From Anaerolineaceae bacterium (GTDB lineage Bacteria; Chloroflexota; Anaerolineae; Anaerolineales; Anaerolineaceae), in the NCBI GenBank assembly GCA_016927865.1, contig JAFGLU010000061.1, forward strand, positions 1 to 35,664: 35,664 bases of DNA, given 5' to 3'. The translations under genes and the position numbers were made by a program. Shown here piece after piece: positions 7,920 to 16,088 of the stretch. Positions within the stretch are counted from its first letter, which is position 1. Every line of letters begins with the position of its first letter. The notes beneath the pieces were generated by a model. That model was not told the DNA's origin and made no database searches. It saw only the letters and a list, made by a program, of their open reading frames with translations.

Positions 7920-7966
7920 GACCTATCCGGGAATTATTGGGAAGGTCTGCGAATTTTTGAGGGACT
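7911..7966. repeat. Half-copy of the composite repeat at 35397-35515
   Basis: AAACCTTAAGACCTATCC, then a GGG/TTGGG stretch, then TCTGCGAATTTTTGAGG align over about 55 bp with the complement of 35465-35518 (AACCTCTTAGAACCTATCCC ... TTTGCGATTTTGAGG). A third relative begins at 31864 with AAACCTTAAGAACCTGTCC. The copy overlaps the last three codons of the MFS gene and fills part of the convergent gap to 8104. A perfect 11-bp palindrome TGACAATGTCA follows at 7971-7981. No rho-independent terminator is evident in the gap. Confidence 0.55.
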
Positions 7967-8103
7967 ACTTTGACAATGTCACAATAAAAAGACCGTAGTG
8001 TTCGTAATACTGTTTCACCCCCATCCCCCGCACACGGGTTGAATTTTCCAAAATGCCTTTCTACCGGGGATGAGCAGTCACATTTTCAGATAGATTTCTT
8101 CGC

Positions 8104-10779
8104 CTACCGCCGGATCAAAGGTAGAACAGTGTCATAGGATGGGTAGAAGGCATTGTTGGAAACCAACGTCCACTGTCCTGTTGCATTCAGGCCCTTCAGC
8201 GCGAAGTAGACTGTGCCGGTGGTATACGGGACAATAGCCGTGTAAGTCTCAGAACTGCCTGGCAAAGAATCGGTTAGCACGGTAGCACTTTCCCAACTGG
8301 CGGTGGTGATAGGCGAAGTGGCATAACGTATGACTGTCGTTTGCGCCGTTTGAGAAGGTGTCCAGTGCAAGTCGGCAGTCAATGTGCCCCCAACAAGGTT
8401 TGCTTGCGTAACGCGCAGGTTGGTCACCGGCGGATTGGCTACCTCAATCTCCAGATAATTGAGCATCGTGTACTCGTCAAAGATTCCAATCGACAGGCTC
8501 AGCTTGTAATCTTTCACCTGCACCTGTTTTGTGCGCACAAGATATGGCAAGGAGGCTTCGTCGTTGACGAAGGTCACTCCCTCAATCACCGCTTTTTGAT
8601 GGCTGTAAGTTCGATCGTACCAGCCTACCGAAAGGGTCACGTTATAAATGCCATTGGGTACATCAAATTCAAAGGTGGCGGGTCTTCCCCAGTCGGAGTA
8701 CAGGATGCTATTCTGGAGCACGTTCGGCCCATTGGAAGTATAGGCGGTCATCCAGTTTGCCTCAGGCGGGCTAAACCATCCATAGCCGTTAGCCAGGCTG
8801 TAATCGCTGCTGCCGATCTTCATATAGGTCTTTCCGCCCACCACTAGCGGATTCGCGGTCGGCTCTCCGGCGGGATCTTGAAAGTTAATGTAGTAGTTGC
8901 CCGGCAAGCCTTTCGAGCGCTCATGATCGGGCTCGGGAGCAATATCGGGGATGGTTGCAATCTCGCCGCCATTCTTCAAACCGATCAACCGGCGCAGGTT
9001 ATACATGAACTCGCTGTTGCGCGAATAGCCGGTTAGCCCGTAGATGATCTTGTCTGCCTGCGGATCAGCCACGTTCGCTGCGCCTACTTCCGGCCTCCCG
9101 CCGCTCAACACGTAAAGGTATTCATAATCTTCCAGGCTGTCGCGCATCAGCTCGAAGCGGATCGACGGCACCATGCGGTGCCCATTCGTACCGTAGTCAA
9201 TCGCTGTATTCGCCTCGGAGGGCGGATAAAGCATAAAAGTGTCCCCGTTGTGCCCATCGGTCATGGGGTCTGTCCAGGGGTTTACGCTCCAATCGTTCAA
9301 CGAGTAGTAGGCGATTCCGCGCACCCGGTACTTCCACAGGAACCAGCCGGTCAGCTTGCTCTCGATGCCTGGGTGGTCCAGTGTAATGGGGTTGAAGTAC
9401 GGCGGACGGGTGCCGTGCAAAAAGTAAACCCAGGTTTCTTCACTGTGGTTCAGCTCACGGTCGTGCGAAACGACGGGGTCATAGTTGTTCAGCACCGGCA
9501 GCCAGATATCGATGTGCGCGTTTGGATAGCTCGGATTGGCATAAATTTCCGGCTTGGGCTCTTCCGAGACCATCAACTTCAGGTTCGGGGCAGCCTGGTG
9601 CGAATAACGCGAATACCAGGCCACGGCGTTGTAATCGGCCTGATCTTGCGGCTCATTGGCAAAATAATGATAAGCCTCGTCCAGGTAACCCGTGCTGGTC
9701 AAGTAGTTTTGCATGGCTGTGATATAGGCAAACCAGGCCGTATTGTAAGCAGACGTGGGATTGTTCAACCAATCGCTGGACGAACGGCTGATGCCGCAAA
9801 AGCTGCTGGGGCGCTGGTCAACCGCAGGATCATTGTGTCTGAAACCGGCAGCCATGAAGGTAGAAAAGCCCGTGCCATCGTTAAACGCCGTGCTGAACTG
9901 CCCACCCATCAAGCCTGTTCCATCCAGATAGCGCTCCGCCGGGTCTTCAAACCCCCAGATACCGTCATTGTCTATGAAGCTGTGCGTGGCGCAGTAGTCG
10001 ATATAAGGCTCAGCAAACGTGCCGCCGGCGGTCAATCCGCCCGACCACAGCACGCTGGAAGGGGTGAGGCGATGATCGATGAAGAACTGCTTCATCTTAT
10101 CCACGTACATCCAATATTCGCTGCCTGTGCCAGGCACGCTGTACTTTGTCAAAACGGCCTGGTGCGAAAAATTCATCCGCGAGGCCACGTGCAGTTCATC
10201 AGGAATAGCAAAATTGAACACATGCAGCACCACCGGAATGCTCACCCCGCCGATGGACACATTTGCGCTGTAATTCCCGGCGGCGGTTGTCGGCGGTACC
10301 GAAACACTGAACCAGAAAGCCGTGTTCTGGCCTCCGGCAACACTCACTGTAGCGCCCTTTGCAATCGGCCACAGCGGGTCGGGATACGGGCCAGTGCGCC
10401 CCAGGCTGTCACTGACCTGGGTGATATTCACATACTTCACCTGGTAGATTTCGGCACTGATCCCGCTGCCAAAATCACCAATGTTTACCGTTACATTCCC
10501 CGAAGCAACCGGGCGCACCACCACCTGAAACGGCTCGAACTCGTTCTTCGCCGCATACACCTTCACTCCTGAGCCGGTCTCCAGCGGAACCGCAGAATCC
10601 TTAAACACCCGCTCGCTGGGTGGCGTCGTCCAGAAAGTATAGGCCCCGGTCGATTGGGTCAGTTGGTAGGTATAGGATTCGATGTCTCCATCGGCAGCGG
10701 AAACCATGCGGTAGGGCGCGCCGGGCAGCCCCAACTGTAGGACAACGATTAGAATGGTTATCGTGATGAATTTTTTCAT
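8104..10779 (-). CDS. Secreted glycoside-hydrolase-like protein (DUF4091/GH123-type) with C-terminal carbohydrate-binding and FN3-like modules
   Basis: An 891-residue exported protein. Residues 1-28 form a signal peptide (MKKFITITILIVVLQLG, cleavage near VSA-ADG). An N-terminal beta-sandwich covers roughly 30-200. A central TIM-barrel-like part holds the acidic FANEPQDQ motif (Glu near residue 376) and MVSEEPKPEIY near 403. The barrel ends with RFELMRDSLEDYEYLYVLSG, which is characteristic of DUF4091 and GH123-like proteins. Residues of about 615-780 look like a malectin/CBM-type module, and the last 100 resemble fibronectin type III. The likely role is cleavage of an amino-sugar-containing or other complex glycan outside the cell; the actual substrate is unknown. 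The gene stands alone and converges with the MFS gene. The ribosome-binding site (AGA) is weak. Confidence 0.7.
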   Translation of the reverse strand: MKKFITITILIVVLQLGLPGAPYRMVSAADGDIESYTYQLTQSTGAYTFWTTPPSERVFKDSAVPLETGSGVKVYAAKNEFEPFQVVVRPVASGNVTVNIGDFGSGISAEIYQVKYVNITQVSDSLGRTGPYPDPLWPIAKGATVSVAGGQNTAFWFSVSVPPTTAAGNYSANVSIGGVSIPVVLHVFNFAIPDELHVASRMNFSHQAVLTKYSVPGTGSEYWMYVDKMKQFFIDHRLTPSSVLWSGGLTAGGTFAEPYIDYCATHSFIDNDGIWGFEDPAERYLDGTGLMGGQFSTAFNDGTGFSTFMAAGFRHNDPAVDQRPSSFCGISRSSSDWLNNPTSAYNTAWFAYITAMQNYLTSTGYLDEAYHYFANEPQDQADYNAVAWYSRYSHQAAPNLKLMVSEEPKPEIYANPSYPNAHIDIWLPVLNNYDPVVSHDRELNHSEETWVYFLHGTRPPYFNPITLDHPGIESKLTGWFLWKYRVRGIAYYSLNDWSVNPWTDPMTDGHNGDTFMLYPPSEANTAIDYGTNGHRMVPSIRFELMRDSLEDYEYLYVLSGGRPEVGAANVADPQADKIIYGLTGYSRNSEFMYNLRRLIGLKNGGEIATIPDIAPEPDHERSKGLPGNYYINFQDPAGEPTANPLVVGGKTYMKIGSSDYSLANGYGWFSPPEANWMTAYTSNGPNVLQNSILYSDWGRPATFEFDVPNGIYNVTLSVGWYDRTYSHQKAVIEGVTFVNDEASLPYLVRTKQVQVKDYKLSLSIGIFDEYTMLNYLEIEVANPPVTNLRVTQANLVGGTLTADLHWTPSQTAQTTVIRYATSPITTASWESATVLTDSLPGSSETYTAIVPYTTGTVYFALKGLNATGQWTLVSNNAFYPSYDTVLPLIRR

Positions 10780-10832
10780 TGGATTTCTCTTGTTGAAGAT
10801 GATGTTCCGTCGGCAAGTAAATGTTGATATTC

Positions 10833-10838
10833 ATTATA
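10833..10838 (-). promoter_or_regulatory. Candidate -10 box for the secreted glycosidase-like gene
   Basis: TATAAT on the minus strand, about 55 bp upstream of the start codon at 10779. No good -35 is present at the usual distance. The surrounding 10780-10880 stretch is AT-rich relative to the genes. Confidence 0.3.
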
Positions 10839-10959
10839 GACCCGGTAACTGACTCTTATTGATAATAAATGGTGGAATTTTGGGGAATTGGCGAGGATTT
10901 TGACCCGGCCAATCCCTATGCGACGGCCTTCAGCGCTCACGGGGAAGATGCTCTTGCCT

Positions 10960-10965
10960 TATAAT
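10960..10965 (+). promoter_or_regulatory. Candidate -10 box for folD
   Basis: A perfect TATAAT lies 37 bp upstream of the folD ATG, leaving a leader of about 30 nt with an AAGGA ribosome-binding site at its end. The -35 position is poor. Confidence 0.35.
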
Positions 10966-11001
10966 AAGGTTGTATCTCCCTAATTCAGAAAGGACTCCCC
11001 T

Positions 11002-11877
11002 ATGACCGCTCAACTCTTGAATGGCGCCGCAGTCGCCGAACAAATCCGTGCCCAGGTGGCGAAAGAAGTCGCTGAGCGCGTGGCGGAAGGCAAACCAGCC
11101 CCCGGCCTGGCCACCGTTCTGGTTGGAGAAAACCCCGCTTCGCAAGTCTACGTGAAGTCTAAACACAAAGCCTGCCAGCAGGTTGGCATCCAATCATCTG
11201 GCTATGAACTGCCTGCCTCAGCCTCGCAAGGCGAGGTGGAGGCACTGGTACGCAAACTCAACGACGACCCTGCGGTCAACGGCATCCTCGTGCAATTGCC
11301 CCTCCCCTCGGGTCTGGACGAAGAGCGCGTTCTCAACACCGTCAGCCTCCAAAAGGATGTCGATGGGTTCCACCCGGTGAACATTGGCCGCCTGGCCCAA
11401 AAAGGCCGCGAACCGCTCTTCATCCCCTGCACCCCCGCCGGCTGCATGGTGCTCATTGAAAGCGTCCTGCCCGATCTCAACGGCGCCAATGCCGTTGTCC
11501 TGGGCCGTTCCAACATCGTCGGCATGCCCGTGGCCCTGCTGCTGGTGCGCGCCAACGCTACCGTCACCATCTGCCACTCGCGCACCAAAAACCTCAAAGA
11601 CGTGTGCCGCTCAGCCGACGTGCTGGTGGCGGCAGTGGGACGCGCCGAAATGGTGCGCGGTGACTGGGTGCGGCCCGGCGCGGTGGTCATTGACGTGGGC
11701 ATCAATCGCGTGGAAGACGCCAGCAAGGCCAAAGGTTACCGCCTGGTCGGCGACGTGGCCTTTGACGAGGTCAAAGAAGTTGCCGGCTGCATCACCCCCG
11801 TTCCCGGCGGCGTTGGCCCCATGACCATCGCCATGCTCCTGCAGAATACTCTGCGGGCAGCGCGCATGGCGGGGTAA
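11002..11877 (+). CDS. folD: Bifunctional methylenetetrahydrofolate dehydrogenase / methenyltetrahydrofolate cyclohydrolase
   Basis: A 291-residue cytoplasmic enzyme that interconverts 5,10-methylene-, methenyl- and 10-formyl-tetrahydrofolate. The active-site residues fall at the same numbers as in E. coli FolD: Y50 and K54 (VYVKSK), Q98 (VQLPLP) and D121 (KDVDGFHP). The Rossmann nucleotide motif GRSNIVGMP and the C-terminal TPVPGGVGPMT are intact. The ATG at 11002 is preceded by AAGGA 7 nt upstream. FolD is a housekeeping enzyme, but purine ring breakdown releases one-carbon units as formimino or formyl groups, so its place before purine deaminases may be functional. About 115 bp and a separate promoter divide it from the next gene. 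Confidence 0.95.
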   Translation: MTAQLLNGAAVAEQIRAQVAKEVAERVAEGKPAPGLATVLVGENPASQVYVKSKHKACQQVGIQSSGYELPASASQGEVEALVRKLNDDPAVNGILVQLPLPSGLDEERVLNTVSLQKDVDGFHPVNIGRLAQKGREPLFIPCTPAGCMVLIESVLPDLNGANAVVLGRSNIVGMPVALLLVRANATVTICHSRTKNLKDVCRSADVLVAAVGRAEMVRGDWVRPGAVVIDVGINRVEDASKAKGYRLVGDVAFDEVKEVAGCITPVPGGVGPMTIAMLLQNTLRAARMAG

Positions 11878-11904
11878 ACCTGCCACCAGTCGATATTTTT
11901 ATGG

Positions 11905-11915
11905 TTGTCTGACAA
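11905..11915. promoter_or_regulatory. 11-bp palindrome adjoining the -35 box (GntR operator candidate)
   Basis: TTGTCTGACAA is a perfect odd palindrome (TTGTC-T-GACAA) directly abutting the -35 hexamer of the purine operon promoter. It fits the loose GntR-family form TNGTNNNACNA. The operon encodes a GntR/UTRA regulator at 15202. A near-copy (TTGTCTGAACAA on the minus strand) is at 19533-19544, before the importer operon. Assignment to this regulator is inference. Confidence 0.45.
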
Positions 11916-11944
11916 TTGACTTTTTGAGGGTTTGTCGGTACACT
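11916..11944 (+). promoter_or_regulatory. Sigma-70-type promoter of the purine deaminase operon
   Basis: -35 TTGACT at 11916-11921, an exact 17-bp spacer, and -10 TACACT at 11939-11944. The start codon at 11992 follows at a normal leader length. This is the best complete promoter in the window. Confidence 0.6.
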
Positions 11945-11991
11945 GAAAGGGATCCCTTCGCTCAGCGAAAATACTTTCTGTGGAGTCAGTA

Positions 11992-13377
11992 ATGGCGACA
12001 CTCCTCATAAAAAATGCTCAGCTCCTGGTGACGATGGACTCCCATCGCCGTGAGATTCCCCAGGGAGGCTTGTTTGCTCGAGACGGGTTGATTGAACAGA
12101 TCGGCCCCACCGAAACACTACCACCCACTGCAGACCGTGTCATCGACCTCAGTGGGTGTGTTGTATTCCCCGGTCTCATCAATACCCATCACCACTTCTA
12201 CCAAACCCTCACGCGCGCCGTGCCCGCCGCCCAGGATGCCAACCTGTTCAACTGGCTGACCACCCTGTACCCCATCTGGGCACGCATCCAACCCGAAGAC
12301 ATCTTCGTCTCCACCCAGGTGGCCTTGGCCGAGTTAGCTCTTTCCGGCTGCACCACCGCCTCCGACCACCTCTACCTGTTCCCCAACGGCTCGCGCCTGG
12401 ATGATGAGATTGAAGCCGCCCGCCAGACCGGCCTGCGCCTGCACGCCTCCCGCGGCTCGATGAGCCTGGGCCAAAGCCAGGGCGGCCTGCCCCCCGACAG
12501 CGTCGTGGACAGCGAAGCGCACATCCTGGCTGACTCGCAGCGCCTGATCGAAACCTACCACGACCCACGCCCCGGCTCCTTTTGTCAAATTGTGCTGGCC
12601 CCCTGCTCGCCTTTCTCCGTCACCGGCGACCTGATGCGCGAATCGGCCAAACTGGCTCGCCATTACGGCGTGCACCTGCACACCCACCTGGCCGAAACCG
12701 AAGACGAAGAAGCCTTCTGCCTGCAAAAGTTTGGCTATCGCCCGGTTGGCTACATGCAGTCCCTCGATTGGGTCGGCGGTGATGTCTGGTTTGCCCACTC
12801 AGTCTATGTCAACGCCGAGGAAATCCAGGTGTACGCCCATCACCGCTGCGGCGTGGCCCACTGCCCCTCATCCAACATGCGCCTGGCCTCAGGCATCGCC
12901 CCCATCCAGCAGTTCCGCGCGGCGGGCGTCAACGTTGGACTAGGCGTCGACGGTTCGGCCAGTAACGACGGCTCGCACATGCTGGCCGAAGCGCGCCAGG
13001 CGCTGCTCCTCGCCCGCGTCAATGAAGGCATCACCGGCTTCTCGCGCTCCAACGACCCCTCCCGAAAACTAATGACCGCCCGTGAAGCCCTCGAGCTGGC
13101 CACCCTGGGCGGCGCGGCGGTGCTGGGGCGCAGCGATATCGGTTCGCTGGAAGTGGGCAAATGCGCCGACCTGGCCGCCGTGCGCCTGGACAAGCTCGCT
13201 TACGCCGGGGCCTTGCACGACCCGCTTGCTGCCCTACTCCTCTGCGCCCCCCAAAACGTCGACTGGAACATCGTCCACGGGCAGGTGGTGGTAGAGAACG
13301 GCCACCACGCCTTGCTGGATATTCCCACCCTGGTGGAACGCCATAACCGTTCTGCACAACGCATTTTGAATGGCTGA
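11992..13377 (+). CDS. Amidohydrolase of the 8-oxoguanine deaminase / SsnA / AtzB-like family
   Basis: A 461-residue zinc deaminase of the amidohydrolase superfamily, cytoplasmic. Metal and catalytic residues: H66 and H68 (NTHHHFYQT), H230 with E235 (LHTHLAETED), H269 (FAHSVY) and D320 (LGVDGSASND). The SSNMRLASGIAP segment and the NTHHHFYQTLTRA opening are typical of 8-oxoguanine deaminase and hydroxyatrazine-type aminohydrolases; guanine, 8-oxoguanine or a related aminopurine is the likely substrate. E. coli SsnA in the urate/purine cluster belongs to the same wider family. The ATG at 11992 has GGAG 6 nt upstream; an in-frame GTG at 11980 lacks such a site. The stop overlaps the ade reading frame by 8 nt. 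Substrate assignment is moderate; membership of the superfamily is firm. Confidence 0.85.
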   Translation: MATLLIKNAQLLVTMDSHRREIPQGGLFARDGLIEQIGPTETLPPTADRVIDLSGCVVFPGLINTHHHFYQTLTRAVPAAQDANLFNWLTTLYPIWARIQPEDIFVSTQVALAELALSGCTTASDHLYLFPNGSRLDDEIEAARQTGLRLHASRGSMSLGQSQGGLPPDSVVDSEAHILADSQRLIETYHDPRPGSFCQIVLAPCSPFSVTGDLMRESAKLARHYGVHLHTHLAETEDEEAFCLQKFGYRPVGYMQSLDWVGGDVWFAHSVYVNAEEIQVYAHHRCGVAHCPSSNMRLASGIAPIQQFRAAGVNVGLGVDGSASNDGSHMLAEARQALLLARVNEGITGFSRSNDPSRKLMTAREALELATLGGAAVLGRSDIGSLEVGKCADLAAVRLDKLAYAGALHDPLAALLLCAPQNVDWNIVHGQVVVENGHHALLDIPTLVERHNRSAQRILNG

Positions 13378-15175
13378 AACAAGACACATGGACTCCTTCC
13401 GCCTCACAGACTCTCGCCCGCTGGTTGACTGCGCCATGGGGCGCGTTCCCGCCGACCTGGTCATTCGCAACGCCCGCTGGGTGTGCGTCCAATCCGGCGA
13501 AATTGTTCCCAACACCGAAATCGCGGTTCTTGGCGAGCGCATCGCCTTTGTCGGCCCCAAAGCCGCCCACACCATTGGCCCCGATACGGTGGTCATCGAC
13601 GCCGCCGGGCGCTACGTGACCCCCGGATTGCTGGATGCGCACATGCACGTCGAGTCGGGCATGCTCACCGTTGCCCAATTCACCCGCGCCGTGGTGCCCC
13701 ACGGAACCACCGGCATGTTCGTCGACCCGCATGAAATCGCCAACGTTCTCGGATTGCGCGGCGTGCGCCTCATGCTTCACGAGGCCGCCCTCCAACCCGT
13801 GCACATCTTTGTTCAGGTGCCTTCCTGCGTCCCTTCTGCCCCCGGCCTCGAATCTTCCGGCGCCGAGCTAGGCCCCCAGGAAATCGCCGAAGCCCTCGAA
13901 TGGCCCGGCATCATCGGCCTGGGTGAGATGATGAATTACCCCGGCGTGTCCTACTGCGATTCGGGTGTCCATGCCAAGCTGGAAGCCACCCGCAAGGTCA
14001 ACCGGGTCATTGGCGGGCATTATCCCGTGGCCGAGCTGGACCTGGACTTTCACGGCTACGTGGCCGGCGGGGCGATGGACGACCACGAAGGCACGCGCGT
14101 CGAAGATGCCGTTGCCCGCGTCCGCCAGGGCATGAAAGCCATGCTGCGCTTCGGCTCGGCCTGGCATGATGTGGCCGAGCAGGTGCGCGCCATCACCGAG
14201 TTGCGCCTCGACCCGCGCAACTTCCTGCTATGCACCGACGATTCCCATTCGGCTACTCTAATCAACGAAGGACACATGGACCGCGTCGTGCGCCATGCCA
14301 TTGCCCAGGGCTTGCCCCCCATGACCGCGCTGCAAATGGCCACCATCAACACCGCCGAGCACTTTGGCCTGGGCCGCGAAATTGGCCAGATTGCCCCAGG
14401 GCGCTACGCCGACCTGCTCATCGTGCCCGACCTGCCTGCTTTCGCCCCCCAAATAGTTATCGCCCGCGGCAAGGTGGTGGCGCAAGACGGGCAGATGCTG
14501 GCTGAAACGCCGGGCATTCCCTACCCCGATTGGGCCATCGAATCGGTGCACCTGCCCCGCGCGCTCAAAGCCGCCGATTTCAAGCTGGTTGCGCCCGCTC
14601 ACGAAGGCCGCATTCACGCTCACGTCATCGGCGTCATCGAGAACCAGGCTCCCACCCGCCATCTCCGCCTGCCCGTCACCGCCCGCAAAGGCGAGGTTCA
14701 TGCCGATCTGCAAAATGACCTTGCCAAGGTGGCGATGGTGGAACGCCACGGCAACAGCGGCCGCGTGCAAGTAGGGCTGGTGCAGGGCTTTGGCCTCACC
14801 GAACCTTGCGGCCTGGCCACCACCATCGCCCACGACAGCCACCAAATGATCGTCATCGGTACCGACGACGGCGATATGGCTCTGGCTGCCAACCGGCTGG
14901 CGAAAACCGGCGGCGGGCAGGTGGTTGTGCGCCGCGGCAAAATCGTTGGTGAGGTGGAACTGCCCATCGCCGGGCTCATCTCCAACCGCCCCGCCGTCGA
15001 GGTTGCGGCCCAGGCCGATACGGTCCTGGAAGGATTCTGCTCTTGCGGCTGCAAATTGAACAATCCGAACATGCAAATGAGCCTGCTGGGGTTAGTGGTC
15101 ATCCCCGAACTGCGCATGTCCGATCTGGGTCTCGTGGACGTAAACCATTTCCGGGTCATTGACGTTTTGGAGTAA
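13370..15175 (+). CDS. ade: Adenine deaminase
   Basis: A 601-residue Mn/Fe-dependent enzyme that converts adenine to hypoxanthine and ammonia. The metal-binding opening is GLLDAHMHVESG (H91, H93, E95), followed by the family signature VVPHGTTGMFVDPHEIANV. PSCVPSAPGLE, EMMNYPGV and LCTDDSH are further Ade landmarks. The length matches the family at about 570-600. The start is uncertain: ATG at 13370 overlaps the preceding stop and suggests coupling, while ATG at 13388 (MDSFRLTD) is also possible; neither has a clear ribosome-binding site. Together with the preceding amidohydrolase it would turn the amino-purines adenine and guanine into hypoxanthine and xanthine. The C-terminal CSCGCKLNNPN segment is typical for the family. 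Confidence 0.92.
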   Translation: MAETRHMDSFRLTDSRPLVDCAMGRVPADLVIRNARWVCVQSGEIVPNTEIAVLGERIAFVGPKAAHTIGPDTVVIDAAGRYVTPGLLDAHMHVESGMLTVAQFTRAVVPHGTTGMFVDPHEIANVLGLRGVRLMLHEAALQPVHIFVQVPSCVPSAPGLESSGAELGPQEIAEALEWPGIIGLGEMMNYPGVSYCDSGVHAKLEATRKVNRVIGGHYPVAELDLDFHGYVAGGAMDDHEGTRVEDAVARVRQGMKAMLRFGSAWHDVAEQVRAITELRLDPRNFLLCTDDSHSATLINEGHMDRVVRHAIAQGLPPMTALQMATINTAEHFGLGREIGQIAPGRYADLLIVPDLPAFAPQIVIARGKVVAQDGQMLAETPGIPYPDWAIESVHLPRALKAADFKLVAPAHEGRIHAHVIGVIENQAPTRHLRLPVTARKGEVHADLQNDLAKVAMVERHGNSGRVQVGLVQGFGLTEPCGLATTIAHDSHQMIVIGTDDGDMALAANRLAKTGGGQVVVRRGKIVGEVELPIAGLISNRPAVEVAAQADTVLEGFCSCGCKLNNPNMQMSLLGLVVIPELRMSDLGLVDVNHFRVIDVLE

Positions 15176-15189
15176 GCCCCTTTTCAGGG

Positions 15190-15196
15190 AAGGAGG
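15190..15196 (+). promoter_or_regulatory. Strong Shine-Dalgarno site that fixes a TTG start
   Basis: AAGGAGG lies 5 nt before the TTG at 15202. No ATG or GTG in the right frame is equally well placed, so the regulator is read from TTG. A rare start with a strong site may hold the repressor at a low, steady level. Confidence 0.6.
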
Positions 15197-15201
15197 CCGT
15201 C

Positions 15202-15981
15202 TTGTCAAATACTGCTGCCACCATCGCGCCGTACCATCGCCTGCAAGTCGTGCTGGCGGAATTAATTGCATCCACTCCGGCGGGAGGGCGGCTGCCTGCC
15301 GAGCCGGAGTTGGCTCGCCAATTGGGCGTATCTCGCGCAACACTGCGCGAAGCCATGCGCTCGTTTGAAGGCCAGGGCCTGATTCGCCGCCGCCAGGGCG
15401 TAGGCACGTTCGTCGTCGGCAAGAGCGCCGTCCTGGATACTGGTCTGGAGGTGTTGGAAAGCATCGAGAGCATAGCCCATCGCATTGGGCTGGAAGTCTC
15501 GATGGGCGACCTGCGCATTCAAGAGATCCAGGCCGACGCTGACCAAGCCGAAGCGCTCAACGTACCCGAAGGCACCCCCTTGATTCATGTTGGGCGCGTC
15601 ATTCAGGCTCACGGGCGCCCGGTCGCTTACCTGGTGGATATTCTCCCCGAAGACGTGCTCACCCCCGAGGACCTGCAACAAGGTTTCACGGGCTCCGTCC
15701 TCGACCTGATTCTCATGCGCGGCTCGCCCCGCCTGGCCCGTTCGGTTACCGAAGTGCGTGCCTACTCCGCTTCGGGCGAGGTGGGCAGGCTGCTCGAAAT
15801 CCAGCGCGGCGACGTGCTGCTCATGTTCTCCGCCCGTCTCTACTCGGTCGACGATCAGGTAGTCGATTACTCTTCCAGCTTCTTCCTGCCCGGCTATTTC
15901 CGCTTCCAAATCGTGCGCCGAGTCGGTGAAGTCCGCCCGCTGGGCAATGACATTCGTAACCACTCAGAAAGTGAAGAATAG
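15202..15981 (+). CDS. GntR-family transcriptional regulator with UTRA ligand domain
   Basis: A 259-residue DNA-binding protein. The N-terminal winged helix-turn-helix spans about residues 11-73, including RLPAEPELARQLGVSRATLR and the wing RRRQGVGTFV. The C-terminal part (about 95-240) is a UTRA effector domain; its last strand region reads VVDYSSSFFLPGYFRFQI. UTRA regulators bind small metabolites and usually act as repressors of the neighbouring catabolic genes, so a purine or ureide inducer is a fair guess. It lies 26 bp after ade in the same direction. Likely targets are the dyads at 11905 and 19533, which share TTGTCTGA and CAA. A long palindrome begins 2 nt after the stop. Confidence 0.88.
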   Translation: MSNTAATIAPYHRLQVVLAELIASTPAGGRLPAEPELARQLGVSRATLREAMRSFEGQGLIRRRQGVGTFVVGKSAVLDTGLEVLESIESIAHRIGLEVSMGDLRIQEIQADADQAEALNVPEGTPLIHVGRVIQAHGRPVAYLVDILPEDVLTPEDLQQGFTGSVLDLILMRGSPRLARSVTEVRAYSASGEVGRLLEIQRGDVLLMFSARLYSVDDQVVDYSSSFFLPGYFRFQIVRRVGEVRPLGNDIRNHSESEE

Positions 15982-15982
15982 T

Positions 15983-16039
15983 CCCAAATTTGAGGTGTTA
16001 GTGAGGTGCTTCGCGCCTCACTAACACCTCAAATTTGGG
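15983..16039. repeat. Intergenic palindrome, 24-bp arms, tip GCTTCGC
   Basis: Perfect arms at 15983-16006 and 16016-16039 (arm starts CCCAAATTTGAGGTGTTAGT). The inner TGC-TTC-GCG adds two more pairs and one T-G wobble. It separates the GntR gene from ygeY. It could act as a terminator or RNA-end stabiliser, although no T-run follows. The AAATTTGAGGT block is shared with the copy at 18373. Confidence 0.85.
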
Positions 16040-16088
16040 CATCTTCCACCTCTACCAAAGCGGTTATTATCATTCAAGGATAAATCCT

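Noticed and set aside
9178..10572. Long plus-strand open frame opposite the secreted glycosidase-like gene
   Set aside because: Shadow frame; the minus-strand protein has a signal peptide and recognisable domains.
16035..16088. N-terminal extension of YgeY
   Set aside because: The open frame starts inside the palindrome's right arm, has no ribosome-binding site, and the protein from 16089 is already full length.
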